Position numbers and translations under genes: made by a program | Assembly (NCBI GenBank): GCA_973895155.1 | Contig: OZ316895.1 | Location: 20,212,001-20,276,000, forward strand | DNA from: Marsupella aquatica | Lineage: Eukaryota > Marchantiophyta | DNA: 64,000 bases | Direction of reading: 5' to 3' | The notes under the pieces: generated by a model | Told to the model about the DNA's origin: nothing | What the model saw: the letters and a program-made list of their open reading frames with translations, nothing else | Databases searched by the model: none | Shown here: positions 22,052-33,899 of the stretch, piece by piece | How the letters are laid out: every line of letters begins with the position of its first letter | Position numbering within the stretch: the first letter of the stretch is position 1

Positions 22052-23402
22052 TGTGGAATGGTTCAATAGTGCCTTAAGTGAAAGTATAACTCATTTTTTT
22101 GTTCTAGACAAGGAAGAGTAAGAAATACATTTTAGTGATAGCAAAGTATTTAGGGTTTTCAACTCTAAGTAACTAAGGAAGGCTAGTAGGAAATAATGTA
22201 AGGGAGAAGATATATTGTTCTAAGAAAGTGTCAAGGGATTAGTAAGGTCTTTATGGTAGGGCAGCAAATGTTCCGTCCTTAGTTACAATAGGTGACTAAG
22301 TTGGGTTGGAAAATGACCCGCCACTTGAAGTCTTAGTTTTGGTTAAAGATTTTTCCCATAGGTGCTAGGAGGTACTTAGAGCACTCTTGTGAAGTATGAC
22401 GTCAAGTGAGGTCTCAACCTATGATTCCTTGTGTTTTGGTGAGACTTAAATTAACAAAATAGCGGGTCTCGGGAAAAATAGCTAATGGGTAAAATTTTTG
22501 GTCTAGGTCAAAATATAAGTTGACTAGTGTCCCCTCTATTCCTGGAAATTTGTGAAGGAATTTGGTTACTTTTTAGGAAGCGTGCAAAGTTAAGGAGAAT
22601 TTTGCAAAACATAATAATTAACCCTTTTCACCTAATTTTAGAAAAGTGGTTATAAGTGTGTTTTTGTAGATATTAGTAAACCAGGATACACTCCTATGTC
22701 CAAGGATTCTAGGGATATACTCAGATGTCCTTTTGGCCTTATAGGTGAATTTTGGCAAGGGGTACAATATGGGTCGGTGAATTATATTCTTTTCAAAATA
22801 AAAAAATTCGACTAAGTGTAAAATGTGTCGACAAGGCTACCACGAGGCAAGAATGAGTCAAGCACAAGGGCGGTTGCAAGATGATTGAATAGACCAGGAA
22901 ATCACAAGGTGAAGGAGCTTGAGTGGGAGGAGGTTTGGAGGTCAAAGCATGCAACTCATGTGTGACATATTCCAGGGCTTGGAAGGAGTCAAAACAACAA
23001 GTTGTAGAGTGGGGTATGAACTATAGATTTGGACTATGTGTGTTAGGAGAACTTTGGTGATTGGACTTTGTGAGTTAGGAGGACTTGGGGGAGGTTTTGT
23101 TGACCCCAGATTGAGCTTGGTAGGAGTTTAGTATAAGAAGTAAAGATTTCCCTTTGTGAATAAGAGGAGTCTTCCAATCTTCATTGTGACCATTAAGTGA
23201 GTGAATTTGAAGTGTAGGAGAGCAAAAGAAGAATCCATGATAGGGTGCAATCTTGGTCTAATCTTGAAGGGGATGTGCTAGTTCACAACCAAGGCCATGA
23301 AGACAAACTACTTTGGACTTAGAGATGGTTGTAGCTTGAGGGTGGAAAGTACCTTCCCTGGTGTGTGGCGTTGAGAAGAAGTAAGAACAAGAGGAAGAAT
23401 AT
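22052..23402 (-). mobile_element. LTR family S, copy 3, truncated, minus orientation
   Basis: Reverse complement of the family S LTR. The terminus CCATTCCACA falls at 22061-22052, exactly where the coiled-coil segment starts, so it inserted into that ORF. About 450 bases of the LTR 5' end are missing beyond 23402. It shares the Tyr-less, coding-free, pyrimidine-rich character of copies 1 and 2. Confidence 0.7.
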
Positions 23403-23610
23403 GATCTGCGGGTTTCAACTTGGCCTAGATTTTTTGGCCATTGGTCTTATAAAAATCCCCCAAACTTAAAAAAAATAATCATTTTCCAACCCCATTTCCA
23501 ACAGAGATTTTAAGTAAGGAATACACAAACTTTTGTATAAAACTGGCTATTTGGTGAAAGATATATGAGACCAACATGAGAGTGACTCTAACTTGTGAGA
23601 GGACGAGTAT

Positions 23611-23739
23611 TGAAGCATCCTGGCACACAAAGAGTTAATGGTTCTGCTGTGGGAGTACACTCTGGGGCTTGATGTAATGAATAGACATGGCAAATTTTAT
23701 TTCGATGACAGCAACAATTTTTTTGTAATATGTCATCGA
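23611..23739. repeat. 129-bp direct repeat, copy 1
   Basis: Begins TGAAGCATCCTGGCACAC. A second copy with only a few substitutions lies at 24543-24671. The copies are in the same orientation and 932 bases apart. The spacing suggests a small terminal-repeat element or a segmental duplication; no primer site was recognised. Confidence 0.75.
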
Positions 23740-24542
23740 CAATCGAATTCAATATGTAGAGCCCAGGACTTTGACATAGTATTCTATGTGGGATATTGTG
23801 TGGTCATTGTAACACTCTCGATCTGGGTCAGAGGAGTTACACTAGATGAGTTTTCTTTGAGTAGTTACGAGCCTGAATGCCTATTCTTTGAATATTAATA
23901 GAGATAGGACAAAAAAAGCCTTGCAAAAGAATCTATGTCGTTCCCCTTCATCTTTGCCCCATTTGTGTTTTTGATATGCATTTCACTTTCAGTTTTGTCA
24001 TTATTAGTTTTGTCCGATCCCTCTTTTTGGTATGCACTTCACTTTCAATTTTGTCATCATTAGTTTTGTCTTGTAGAGTTATAGCCTATAGGCTTCACTC
24101 TAGAAGTCTAGACGTCAACTCTAGTTTCTGTTCACGCTCTATAAATTAGATGTGGAGTAGCCAGGGCATAGCATAGCTGACCTTAATGAAACTAATATTT
24201 TTGCACACTTTTGAAGGGTTTGCAATTTTTGAGAGTAAAGTAAACTCTTGAACACAAAAGAAACACATGTGGAACTAGTACACGAGTTTACACATAAATT
24301 TGCAGTGACTCTGAAATCTGTATACCTGGTTAATACTGTGGTCCGGTACACCAGGAAATCTCCTAGCCTGGCAGGCTGCCCCCGCTGTGCCCAGGGATCC
24401 CCCAGCACTGACTTCTAGCAATATCTCAGGGTAGTCTTCAAATTCAGTGGGTGCTCCGACAGGGAATGCTCAGTTACCTTGCCTAAAAGGGGCATTTTTA
24501 ATCCTTGCTGGAAAGCATTTTGTAGATATTTTATAGGGGTAG

Positions 24543-24671
24543 TGAAGCATCCTGGCACACAAAGAGTTCATGGTTCTGCTGTGGGAGTACACTCTGGGGC
24601 TTGATCTAATGAATACACATGGCAAATTCTATTTTGATGACAGCAACAACTTTTTTGTAATATGCCATAGA
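24543..24671. repeat. 129-bp direct repeat, copy 2
   Basis: Matches 23611-23739 with scattered substitutions. Just before it the sequence is otherwise unrelated. A smaller duplication of a TTTTGTCATNATTAGTTTTGTC segment lies at about 23990-24070, between the two copies. Confidence 0.75.
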
Positions 24672-26640
24672 CCTTGGCTAAATGCAGCATTAAATTATTA
24701 GTTTCAGGAAATTTAAATAGCTTTTTAACTCTAAAGTTGGTTTACCATGTAGGACCCTTACAACACTATGACCCAGCTGACCTCCATGATAAAAAAGTCT
24801 ATGGTTGGTTCTCACATTGTAGCTGATGGGGATTTTGTCCATTTAGGCTAGCCTTGTTTTGACCCAAATTTCTTCAATGGTACCTGCAGGAAATTTAGTC
24901 AATACCCGTGGCTTGGAGCTTTAGTTTCCTTAATATAAGATGAGGAACTTCTACAGTAACACAAACCATGCAGGACAGTATAATGTTTTTGGTCAGTCAT
25001 ATCCTTGAGCTTTGGAAGCCAACCAGCCTCTGCATGCTTCCACTTTAGGTTGTGCACACAAGTTTTTCCTGCCAAGTAACCAGCTCATTAGCCCGGGTGG
25101 CTACTCGAAGGGGATCAACAAGTTGGTCACAAGTTATTTGCTAGACAGGTGAGGGTACCACCTCACATATGCTTCTGGAGAGCTACTGCCCCCAAGGGTA
25201 CCTCCTCACATATGATTCTGGAGATCTAGTGCCCCCCCAACTTTGGTGTGGTTATCTTACCCCAACAAGGTCTCTTTGCGCTGTCCTCTATCATGCTCAT
25301 AGGCATCGGGGCACTGACCCTAATAAAATCTCATCATCCTCAAACAGAGTTTAGGGCCGCCCCCTGCGACCAAATCTCAGGCACTGTTGCAGCAAGAGTC
25401 CCTGCGTGGCAGTTTTCAGGCCCAGCCATGGCTTACGCTACCCACTACTACCTCAGCCACGAGGATGAGTCCAGCCACTGTGGCTAAGTCTTTCCCAACT
25501 TCACTTGCCCATAACCTGAAATCCTAACATCCATTGGAGATGTATCTTAGGGGGTTCCGATTGGAGATGTATCTTAGGGGGTTCAGATTGGGCTCATCTT
25601 TAAGTTATGGGGTCTGACTCCTTATCAACTTCCCAAGATGGTGCTTCCATGCCTTGGATTTCCTTGGCTAGAGAGTAATCACGAGAAGGTCCTTTGCACC
25701 TTATAAGTAAGATTTCACTATGATTGTTGTTTGGGTGAACCTATTGAATTGGAGGTATATGCTTGATGGGACCCTAGCCTTCCAGTCATGATTCTAATTT
25801 TGCAAACCTCCAAGAACTAAAGTAAAATGCTACACAAACCCACTATCATGTAGACATAGATTCTCTAAGACTTTATAATCATCTGAAAACACAATACATT
25901 TATGTCTTCAAACACATGTTCAAACACACATGTACATGCCTTGGACTATAACTGGCCACCAACAAAGTGCAATGGGAGCATACAATTAGGCACCATACAA
26001 GAATATGTGCATTACCTACACAGAGAGCTTGGTTTGTATCAAATTTCTGTGGGGGCATCGTTTGTAACAAAGTTTGTAGGGACTCATCACATATATTTGT
26101 TTAGGGTCCCATCAAGCATATACCTCATTGAATTGTGGCCCACCAGCTCCATTTCCTTGTGATTATAATTCAAGTGATCCTCCAGAATCTCCTGAATCTC
26201 AACACCCCACCATGGTCAAAATGCTTCCCAACAAAAAAGTATGTTCATCCAAGGCAAAATTAGTCTCTGACCTTAGTTCCCACCCTCTGTACATATTGTG
26301 ATTCGACTGGGCACCCATGCATACCAGAAAGGAAACTGGTGCATGAAACCATGGAAGCTTCCACTTCTTAATTTTCACGTGTACATGTCTCACTTTCCAT
26401 GTGCACGCGTATAGAGAACCTACGTAATAATGTATACGAAAAACACTCTAGGAATCCCAAATCGGGAGCAAAATACAGACGAAAATGTTATCGTTGGAAG
26501 CTCTCGAGGCAAGAACGCCGCTTCCTACATCCTGTTCAACCTCACCTAAGCCAATAGGAGGGAACCTTGACAACTTCTCAGCTTATAACAATTGAACAGC
26601 CTCCATCAAAGCAATGGCTCCTTCCCGGTTGGCTCCAGCG
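24672..26640. other. No recognised gene; minor tandem duplications
   Basis: I see no convincing coding region on either strand. Two short tandem duplications are present: about 43 bp twice at 25153-25240 (GGGTACC...CTCACATATG) and 27 bp twice at 25533-25586 (ATTGGAGATGTATCTTAGGG). This lies downstream of the SMC6-like gene and may be ordinary intergenic DNA. Confidence 0.5.
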
Positions 26641-26649
26641 GTTGACTTT

Positions 26650-29600
26650 CTAAGGTCTCAGGGCGGGCATTTGTTGTTTCTTCACATGCCGAGTTCCCCT
26701 CACCATACTGCAAAACAAAACAGATCCATAACTAATCAGAATTCCACATTGCGCCTTCAAAATGTGAGACACTTCGCCTAAGTAAACCTAGTGGGCCAGG
26801 AAACTGAGCAGACGGGTGGATAGACATTAACGCTCTTCATTACAGCACCTAATACATTAAATCGCAGAAAATTGACGCACCTTATATCATGTGGAGTAAT
26901 AAATATCGATTGGGATCCCTCTTGAAGGGCAAATTCCACAACGGTATCGAGGCTGATTTTCCTGCTGACAGCATCCTGCGAATAATAATAACGGTTTGCT
27001 TGAGAACGCTTTACGTGAATCTTCCAGAAAATTCTGCAAACGAGACCTTGCTAGAATTTAAGAGGAACAAGAGACTCACGCAATCGTCATCTGGTGCACT
27101 GCTGTTTACGAGAATGACCATTCCCGACAATCATTAAGGTCAAATTGATTGCCCGGTAAAAATCTCTAACTTGACGTTAAAGAAGATCAGTCCATCGGTT
27201 TTGCTACTAAAGACTTGTAATCTGACTTACCATGAAGACGTCAAACTCATCCATTGCTCGAAAGGGCGCCTCGGTCATGTTATGAAGTGCGAGAGCAAAT
27301 GCCAAAGTGGTGAAAGACCTTTCACTCCCTGAGAGTGCTCGTGCGTCTCTCACTGATGTATTGGAAGCATCGTGCGGCATTTGAACCTGCACGTGCAAGA
27401 CAAGTTAGCCAGATCTGCTAACCATCAGAAAACTGACCAAGTCATGAAGCTCCGTGGTTGTTTTTGGCACCATGACCAGTTCCCTTAATTGCAATAGAAG
27501 GGAAAGAATATGGCCTGGCCTGAAAAACAGGACGATTTCGAAAGTAAGATCTTACACTCAAATTTAGTGTCGTCTTTTCGTAGTCAACTTTGACATGGCC
27601 ACCATACCCTTCCGTCCTAGATGCTCATTGAATCTGAAAGCGGAAAACCCACACCAGTTATAGAAGTAAGAGAGCTAGAATCTGAAAGACGTGAAAGAAG
27701 CCAAAACCTTTCAGTCGATCAACCAGAAAAACAACCACATATCTAATTTCTGAGTTGGATGCGTACCCCCATAAGAGCTCACGTCGCAAGTGCGTACAGT
27801 TCTCACCATACTTTTTCTTTCGTTCTTGCAAAGCTCCATTGAGCATCTGCATGCAACACACGATCCGAGACAGGCTAGCCGATGTGAAAAAGTGCCTTTG
27901 GGTACACTTGGACTAAATTTTCGTGTAGTGCAAGAACTCTGCTGTAATAGGTACTTTTAGGCTAATTTTCGTGTAGTGCAAGAGATCTGCTGTGATGGGT
28001 ACTTTTGGACTCATTTTCGTGTAGTGCAAGAGATCTGCTGTGATAGGACTCCAAACAAACAAAAAAGCGCCTGTTCACATGGGTGATGTTAAGGCGGTGA
28101 GCACATCTTATGCGTAAATTGACATGCGTCTAACTATAGCACTATGCTGATCTGGAGACACTTTCATAACAAAAAGAGTGGCAGTCAGTGCAGGATTCAG
28201 GAGTACTTACATCCAGTTTCTCTTTTAAGCTCGTAAACCATCTTTCTCTGGAAGCGATTTTCCTCTTGATTTTAGTTTGTTTTTTGATCAACTTCTCGAT
28301 TGGTTCACTTTCACTGGAAAATGAAGAACATGGAAATGTCTTCTGACCCAAGGGATGGCCACCTTGTTTCCAAGTACCCAACAGAAAAATCTAGGCAGAT
28401 ATTGCACCACAATGTCATCTGAATGCCCTTTTACTGAGAATGATGATGGATACTGTCAGTAAATGTGCTCAAAACTTGCATCCTCGTCAATAGCGGATGA
28501 ACATACTTTTGCTGCCTTTCCACCTTCGCAGCTAGTCTCCTCATCTGATTGCTGAGCTGGTCTCTTGTCCTCGTATCCTCACCAAGTCGTTCCCTGTCCT
28601 CTTCTGGACATATTTTGATGGCAGTCTCACGGTGTTCCTATCAAGATCAGACACACAAAAACACACAAGAAGCGATTGGCATAAGTTTTCGCTTCCTTGA
28701 ACCTGAACGTAGTTCAGAATTGTCGCCAAATCGATGAACGAAAGTGAAATTTAGACAATCACACTGTCCCAGGACCTGCATTTCTGGAGAGGGCTGTAGA
28801 TCACAAAGTCTCCAATAACCAGGTTGAATTATTCTATTCGAAAACGAACTCCACTACAATTTTATGGAAACTGAAACAGTTAAACGTGTCTCCAGGAAGG
28901 TAGCGTGCCCAGTCGATTCCTCATTAAATTGTTTAGAATGTTCATAACGAACAAATCAGCATCTCGCGATGATTAACATTCAGAAAACTTCTACATTGCA
29001 TAATCATAACAATTCACAGGAGTCTAAGCGTTCGCATCACACCTCCAGCGCCTTCTTACATCTTCAGTTAACTTCTTTTGCCTTTGAATTGTCAAGACAA
29101 CCACAAGCACAATAACTATCAATTAGCCTTTCAAAGACCGTTAATCAATGCAATGAGAGCTTGAAACGATCCTCCTGAATTCTTGAAATGCGCCAATGAT
29201 TTTAGAGACAAGAAGAATCTATATGCATGAACGCTACGAGAGAAAACAATGCTTTCAGGGAAATAAGAAGTAAAAGACAAACTGCTGAATATGAGATTAA
29301 AAACACCAACTCCTACGGTACCGAAAGAAACTTACTTGGTCAGCCTCCAAAATCTCTTGATTAAGCGTTACCAGTTCCTGCTTTGCAACTCGTATAGACT
29401 CAACATCTCCTCTAATAGATTCTGCAAGTTACGGAGTTCAAAAGATCTTTATACAGTTAAAGGATATTTAAAAATAAAGCCAGTTATATATCCAGAAATA
29501 ATAGTAATTCAAAAATCAGTCTGTTGTTAAATAACTTCTAACGCAATGAAAGAAAACTGGTCCGAAACGTAACTTATGAAAAGTGCATTTTACCAATCCA

Positions 29601-31864
29601 TTGATCATTCTCAAGTTTAGCAGCATCCCATTTCAACTTAGCTAAGTCCAGCTTCACTTGGGACTTCTGCAACGCCTCTTGCTTGGATTGTATCTCTTCA
29701 CGGGCTCTCTAAATCCAAAACACAAAGATCACCATGGTTATGTTCTGAAACTATTATTTTGCTGTCATTTGAAGTATAGAAGAAAGTGCACTTTTAGTAT
29801 AAATCAACTAGAATTACAATAATTTGCGTGCATTGATTTTGTAAAGCTTTGCAATGACTAAAACCTACCAATTCCACCAAAGTCTACCATACCTAGTGAC
29901 CAAGTACCCTGACTATAAATTGCCTGCCGCTTGCGTTAACGAAAACTAAGACAAACTTTAACGTTTTAGAATTCAAATTGAGACTCTAATGCAGACTAAT
30001 GGATGAATATAATCGTTTAGGTCTACTGCTGCAAAAGCAGAGCATTCCGTAGCATGCCTGCAATCGTACTAACCACAGTCTCCTGTTCGAGCTCGAGCAT
30101 ATTTGATTCTTTATTCAAGTCAGGCTCAATGGATACAGCCTTTCTCAAATCCCGGAGTGCAACCTCCCGACTTTGCAAAGCCCGTTCTTCGTTTCTTTTC
30201 CTACGCTGCAAAATAATTCAAGAAGCAAATCAGTCATCCCTTCACGCAACACATCAACAACAAAACATATACAGCCATCACGAGAAGTAAAAGTGAGGCC
30301 AAATGCGTGATGTCTACCTACTTCTATTTTATGTCATTGAGAGACTATCAGATCCACACAGAAAGCTATTGTTTACTTTGAATTAGACGTAGAACAGTTA
30401 ACGTTCTATTTGGAGGAGTTACAGAAAAGCATGCATGAAATAGATACCTTGACTGTCCTTCAGGAAGAAAGAGCTACCACTCTCAACGATCCGCCTCTCG
30501 ACAAGAATAGTGTGTCCAAATACTTCAGGCTTGAAGGCATCTTCTCCCACATTATTTAACTCCACCACCACCAGCCCAGATCTGCACCGTGCGAGCATTT
30601 TGTAAAATCTATCCATGTATTCCCGGAATCGAAGAAGTGCACCCTACAAGTATCGGAACAGGACTACAAAAAGAAGCAAAGAGCTTCAGTCACTGTGGAC
30701 TAAAAGGCTCATGCCTTTCGTCTGTGGATTAAATATTGAAGTATCAACCAAATCCTCACAATCTATACAGAAAACTCATTTACCAAAAGACGGGGGCTTC
30801 GTTCGTCTCGCACGGAAATGTCCACGAAAGCAGTAGAGAACAATTAATTAATCTGGGGTGGAATCAGAATCGCCCTATATTTGAGTGACCAGTAAACGTT
30901 CACTCTTATTGCTTAGTCCCATACAAATTTCTACTGCACCATCCATGTCTGCTATCAACACCATCGAGTAGAATAAAAGCAAAAGCAAAATAAGAGGGAA
31001 TTGCCACAATGAAGAACCTGCAGCCATTTTTTATGAAGTCTTGCACGGAATTGGCACGCTGGGTCCCTTTCGCTTTGATACCGAACGCGACACAAAGGGC
31101 AGTGAGAATAGCACTCTTACCACCTGACAGACATCCAATGCATCCATCAAAGTCCAATCACAAAATGCACCAATTTACTATGAACTCAGCCAGTGACGAA
31201 ACAATGGATAATGATCTTATGAAACTCCCGCTACTGTGGTTGTACACAGTACATGAGAATTATAAGCTCCCATCCTGGTACCACTGCAACTAGTACGTAT
31301 TGCATAAATCAACGTAGTGAGCCACATTATCCTTCACCTCTGTGGATATAGAGACGACTATGGCAATAGTTCCGCTGCATCGACAAACTTTGCGATTCCG
31401 CGGTGTGTAGACTGCATGAACGGTAATCCTCCGTAAAACCCTAAGCTGACATTGGACTTCAGAATCACTAAAGGTTCAACAATGTTCAAACGATGTGACC
31501 TCGACGACAGTCCTTGAGGGCACACAGGGCATGAAATAGCCGAAAAATGTCACGAACATCCACTCTGATCACACAGGAAGAGCGGTCTGGCAAATTCTGC
31601 TAGCTCACAAAACTATTTCGTCTTTCAAAATGCAGATTAAGTAAATGCCGAAGGGATCCTTGAATGCTCGAATTGTCACAAAATTATTACAAGAAACCAG
31701 CGGGCCGGAAACGCACTGCCATTTTGTCCGGTGATGAAGTTCACGCAATCGCCGAGCTCAATCGTCAAACTACTGTGACACATGAAATTCTCGACGGAAA
31801 TTCTCCTGATGCTTCCCGCCTTTTTCGGCTTCCCAACATAATCAAATTCGTCCATGTTTTCCAT
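26650..31864 (-). pseudogene. SMC6: SMC6-like gene lacking its N-terminal coil and hinge exons
   Basis: SMC6 is a subunit of the SMC5/6 DNA-repair complex. Exons read by GT-AG and phase: 31864-31717 (ATG, SVENFMCHSSLTIELG, Walker A start), 31123-31018 (GKSAILTALCVAFGIKAKGTQRA), 30581-30448 (EDAFKPEVFG), then 30205-30074, 29708-29594, 29421-29336, 28637-28507 (ICPEEDRERLG), 28313-28211, 27846-27767, 27633-27556, 27386-27231 (signature and Walker B, FRAMDEFDVFM), 26975-26881 (FITPHDI), 26707-26650 (stop). Exon 30448 ends in phase 1 but 30205 starts in phase 0, and nothing in the 242 bases between encodes the roughly 500 residues expected. A 1-bp loss in exon 27633-27556 and LSGSE in place of LSGGE are further damage. 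Confidence 0.88.
27902..28046. repeat. 48-bp minisatellite, three units, in an SMC6 intron
   Basis: Units start at GTACACTTGG (27902), GTACTTTTAG (27951) and GTACTTTTGG (27999). Each contains ATTTTCGTGTAGTGCAAGA and CTGCTGT. They lie in the intron between exons 28313-28211 and 27846-27767. Confidence 0.85.
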
Positions 31865-32116
31865 TATACCAACGCTTTCAGGACACGCCAACGCCAAGCG
31901 ATTGCTCAATCAACACAAAAACTCAGCGCAAGGCGAGTTCAGACATCCTGCTCATAAAGTCTCCGAGACCAGCCACTGTTCCATGTACCGCAATGCCTTA
32001 ATTAAGAGCACATTGAGCAACGTTTCGGCCAGGGGGGACGTAAACCCCTACAAGAAGGCCCCTGAACCCCACGAACCTGAGACGTTTCGTGCGAATGACG
32101 AGTGTGAAGGAATAAC

Positions 32117-32166
32117 GAGAGGTCTCATCGCAAAATAGTCCTAGAGAATACTAGCTATTTGCATGA
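32117..32166 (-). repeat. About 50-bp repeat upstream of SMC6, copy 1
   Basis: GGTCTCATCGCAAAATAGTCC...ACTAGCTATTTGCATGA. It matches 33394-33443 with about six differences. It lies about 250 bases upstream of the SMC6 ATG on the minus strand. In this copy the possible peptide starting MQIASIL is broken by TAG. Confidence 0.75.
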
Positions 32167-32758
32167 TCCTGCTGTAAGAAGACCTCCGCCATGGCTGCAG
32201 CACCAGCCACTAGCAGGTTGGTATGTACTGACAACCATTATCCTCACCTGCCTAAGCCAACATTCCTGTCGAACAAATTCATCGAACAAGCGTCTTCATC
32301 GCAACAGCATAATTCGAAAACCATCATCGAATTCGCATGTAAATTATTGTCCATTAGATCATAAGAAACGAAGAGGCACCCTGGAATGACGATGAAGGGG
32401 TGTAACTGCCATTAGACAAATGATGGTAGAACAATTAGGGTTGGCGATAATAGCTCCCTTCTTGTTGCTCAACTTGATGTGTGCTATTGCCTCAGCATTG
32501 ACTTGAGCTGTCATCTACTACAATTGTACCTGCAGAAGCTGCCACGGGGCCATATTGTTTGCTGCAAGACCAGGGAGACATTGTTGACACGGCCTTCTTG
32601 TTAACATTGAAAATCTAGTACCTGTGATTTTGATTGAAGGGAGCAAAGATGCATCGGATCCTGTGCCGAAGAGTACACGCCATAGATTACGAGCTGTGAC
32701 ATTGTCGTAGGATCCTGTGACGAAATGGCGAGCTTCACCTCGGGCATCAAGGAGAGGT

Positions 32759-33364
32759 CTAGAATTCCCTTCTAAATAGTGTCGCATTTGAAATCAGTAA
32801 ATACTCTTTCTTGCATTTTTGTTGCAGAGATGGGTATTTTTGGAACAAATACTCACACAATTTAAGTTTTTCTTCGATCTCAGTCCAATTTTGACAATGA
32901 GCTTCACCATTTCTCTCATTAACTAATTGTTGGAATACCCACGAAATATGAGTAGCAGGTAACCTAAGCTGCTGCGCAATCCTGGCAAGCGTGGATCTGG
33001 TTCTGTCACTCAAGTGAAATTGGCGCACCTGCCGGGGCTGCAATTGCATCAGAAACAAAGCAAATTCACCTCCGGTAATCGTAATATACGGTGTTGCCCA
33101 AATCTGGGCTTCCTTCTCTCGCTCTTCAGCTACCTCAGCTTCTTTTTTGTCTCGCGCTTCAGCTGCCTCAGTTTCCTTTTTGTCTCGCGCTTCGGCTGCC
33201 TCAGTTTCTTTTTTGTCTCGCGCTTCGGCTGCCTCAGTTTCTTTTTTGTCTCGCGCTTCGGCTGCCTCAGTTTCTTTTTTCTCTCGCGCTTCGGCTGATT
33301 CTTCAAGATTTGAAACCTGTTTCATCAACAAGCTGACTTTCCGAGACAGTTCGGAAGAATCCAT
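32759..33364 (-). CDS. Unrecognised ORF with tandem 11-residue charged repeats, 201 aa
   Basis: ATG at 33364 (MDSSELSRKVSLLMKQV) to a stop at 32759. After a short helical start come five copies of a charged 11-residue unit of the form EAAEARDKKET, coded by 33-bp DNA repeats, likely a single charged helix. The rest (GGEFALFLMQLQPRQVRQFH ... CEYLFQKYPSLQQK) looks globular; I do not recognise it. An overlapping frame (32787-32518, HYLEGNSRPLLDARGEARHF) may be its continuation after a frameshift or splice. It lies about 600 bases upstream of SMC6 on the same strand, and both are preceded by the same 50-bp repeat. It could be a host gene, a gene fragment, or part of a mobile element. Confidence 0.5.
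   Translation of the reverse strand: MDSSELSRKVSLLMKQVSNLEESAEAREKKETEAAEARDKKETEAAEARDKKETEAAEARDKKETEAAEARDKKEAEVAEEREKEAQIWATPYITITGGEFALFLMQLQPRQVRQFHLSDRTRSTLARIAQQLRLPATHISWVFQQLVNERNGEAHCQNWTEIEEKLKLCEYLFQKYPSLQQKCKKEYLLISNATLFRREF
33134..33300 (-). repeat. 33-bp coding tandem repeat, five units
   Basis: Plus-strand unit TTTTTTGTCTCGCGCTTCGG plus CTGCCTCAGTTTC, repeated about five times with the outer units diverged (GCTTCAG at one end, TTTCTCTCGCG at the other). It encodes the charged repeats of the minus-strand ORF; open frames on the plus strand here are by-products. Confidence 0.9.
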
Positions 33365-33393
33365 AACCAACTATCGAAGTTGTCAGGAATGAG

Positions 33394-33443
33394 AAAAGGT
33401 CTCATCGGAGAATAGTCCTCGAGAATACTAGCCAGTTGCATGA
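33394..33443 (-). repeat. About 50-bp repeat upstream of the repeat-rich ORF, copy 2
   Basis: AAAAGGTCTCATCGGAGAATAGTCC...GCCAGTTGCATGA. It ends about 30 bases before the ATG at 33364. Minus-strand reading gives MQLASILEDYSPMRPF, one frame off the downstream ORF, so it may be an old exon or a shared leader. Confidence 0.75.
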
Positions 33444-33899
33444 AGGAAGCGTAGTCATCACGGTGATGATTGACTCGGGCCACCCCAAGCTTCCCCGCCA
33501 AAATGCAACCACGCCCTAAGAGATGCTGCGGTTACTGTCTTGCCCAAAGCTACAGCTCGAGAATCTGAATTTACAACGAGTGGCATCGAAACTTCCAGAA
33601 ACGTGCGACTCGGACCACAACTGGTTTCCCTAAGGTTCCTCGGAGCCTTCAAATAAATCTCGCCAACTTGTAACGCGCAACAAGCCCTGCTGATTGATAG
33701 TCTCCCAAAGCCTACCTTGAAGGCGACTTAATACGAAGACTTTCGGAACCTGGACTGCAAATTTGACGTCAGCAAATGGAAGGACAGAAGGCTCCAAATA
33801 AAAGAAAGGAACCGAACCAATTCGTCCGCCAAACTTCCACGACTTTGATCCAGATTCGCCGCAACCCCTCAGTCATAACTATATATGGCCCCCGTTCCA

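Noticed and set aside
27080-27140. Minus-strand peptide SLMIVGNGHSRKQQ as an SMC6 exon
   Set aside because: It has weak resemblance only and a stop soon after; the exon 26975-26881 fits SMC6 with correct splice phase instead.
27902-28046. CRISPR-like array
   Set aside because: Units abut without unique spacers and lie in a eukaryotic intron; it is a minisatellite.
29040-29100. Small extra SMC6 exon (KKLTED) between 29336 and 28637
   Set aside because: A donor-like GATGTAAGA is present, but no good acceptor keeps the frame; flanking exons already join in phase 0. An unseen exon may still exist here.
33014-33392. Plus-strand ORFs rich in Ser, Phe and Ala
   Set aside because: They are the reverse complement of the 33-bp coding repeats of the minus-strand ORF.
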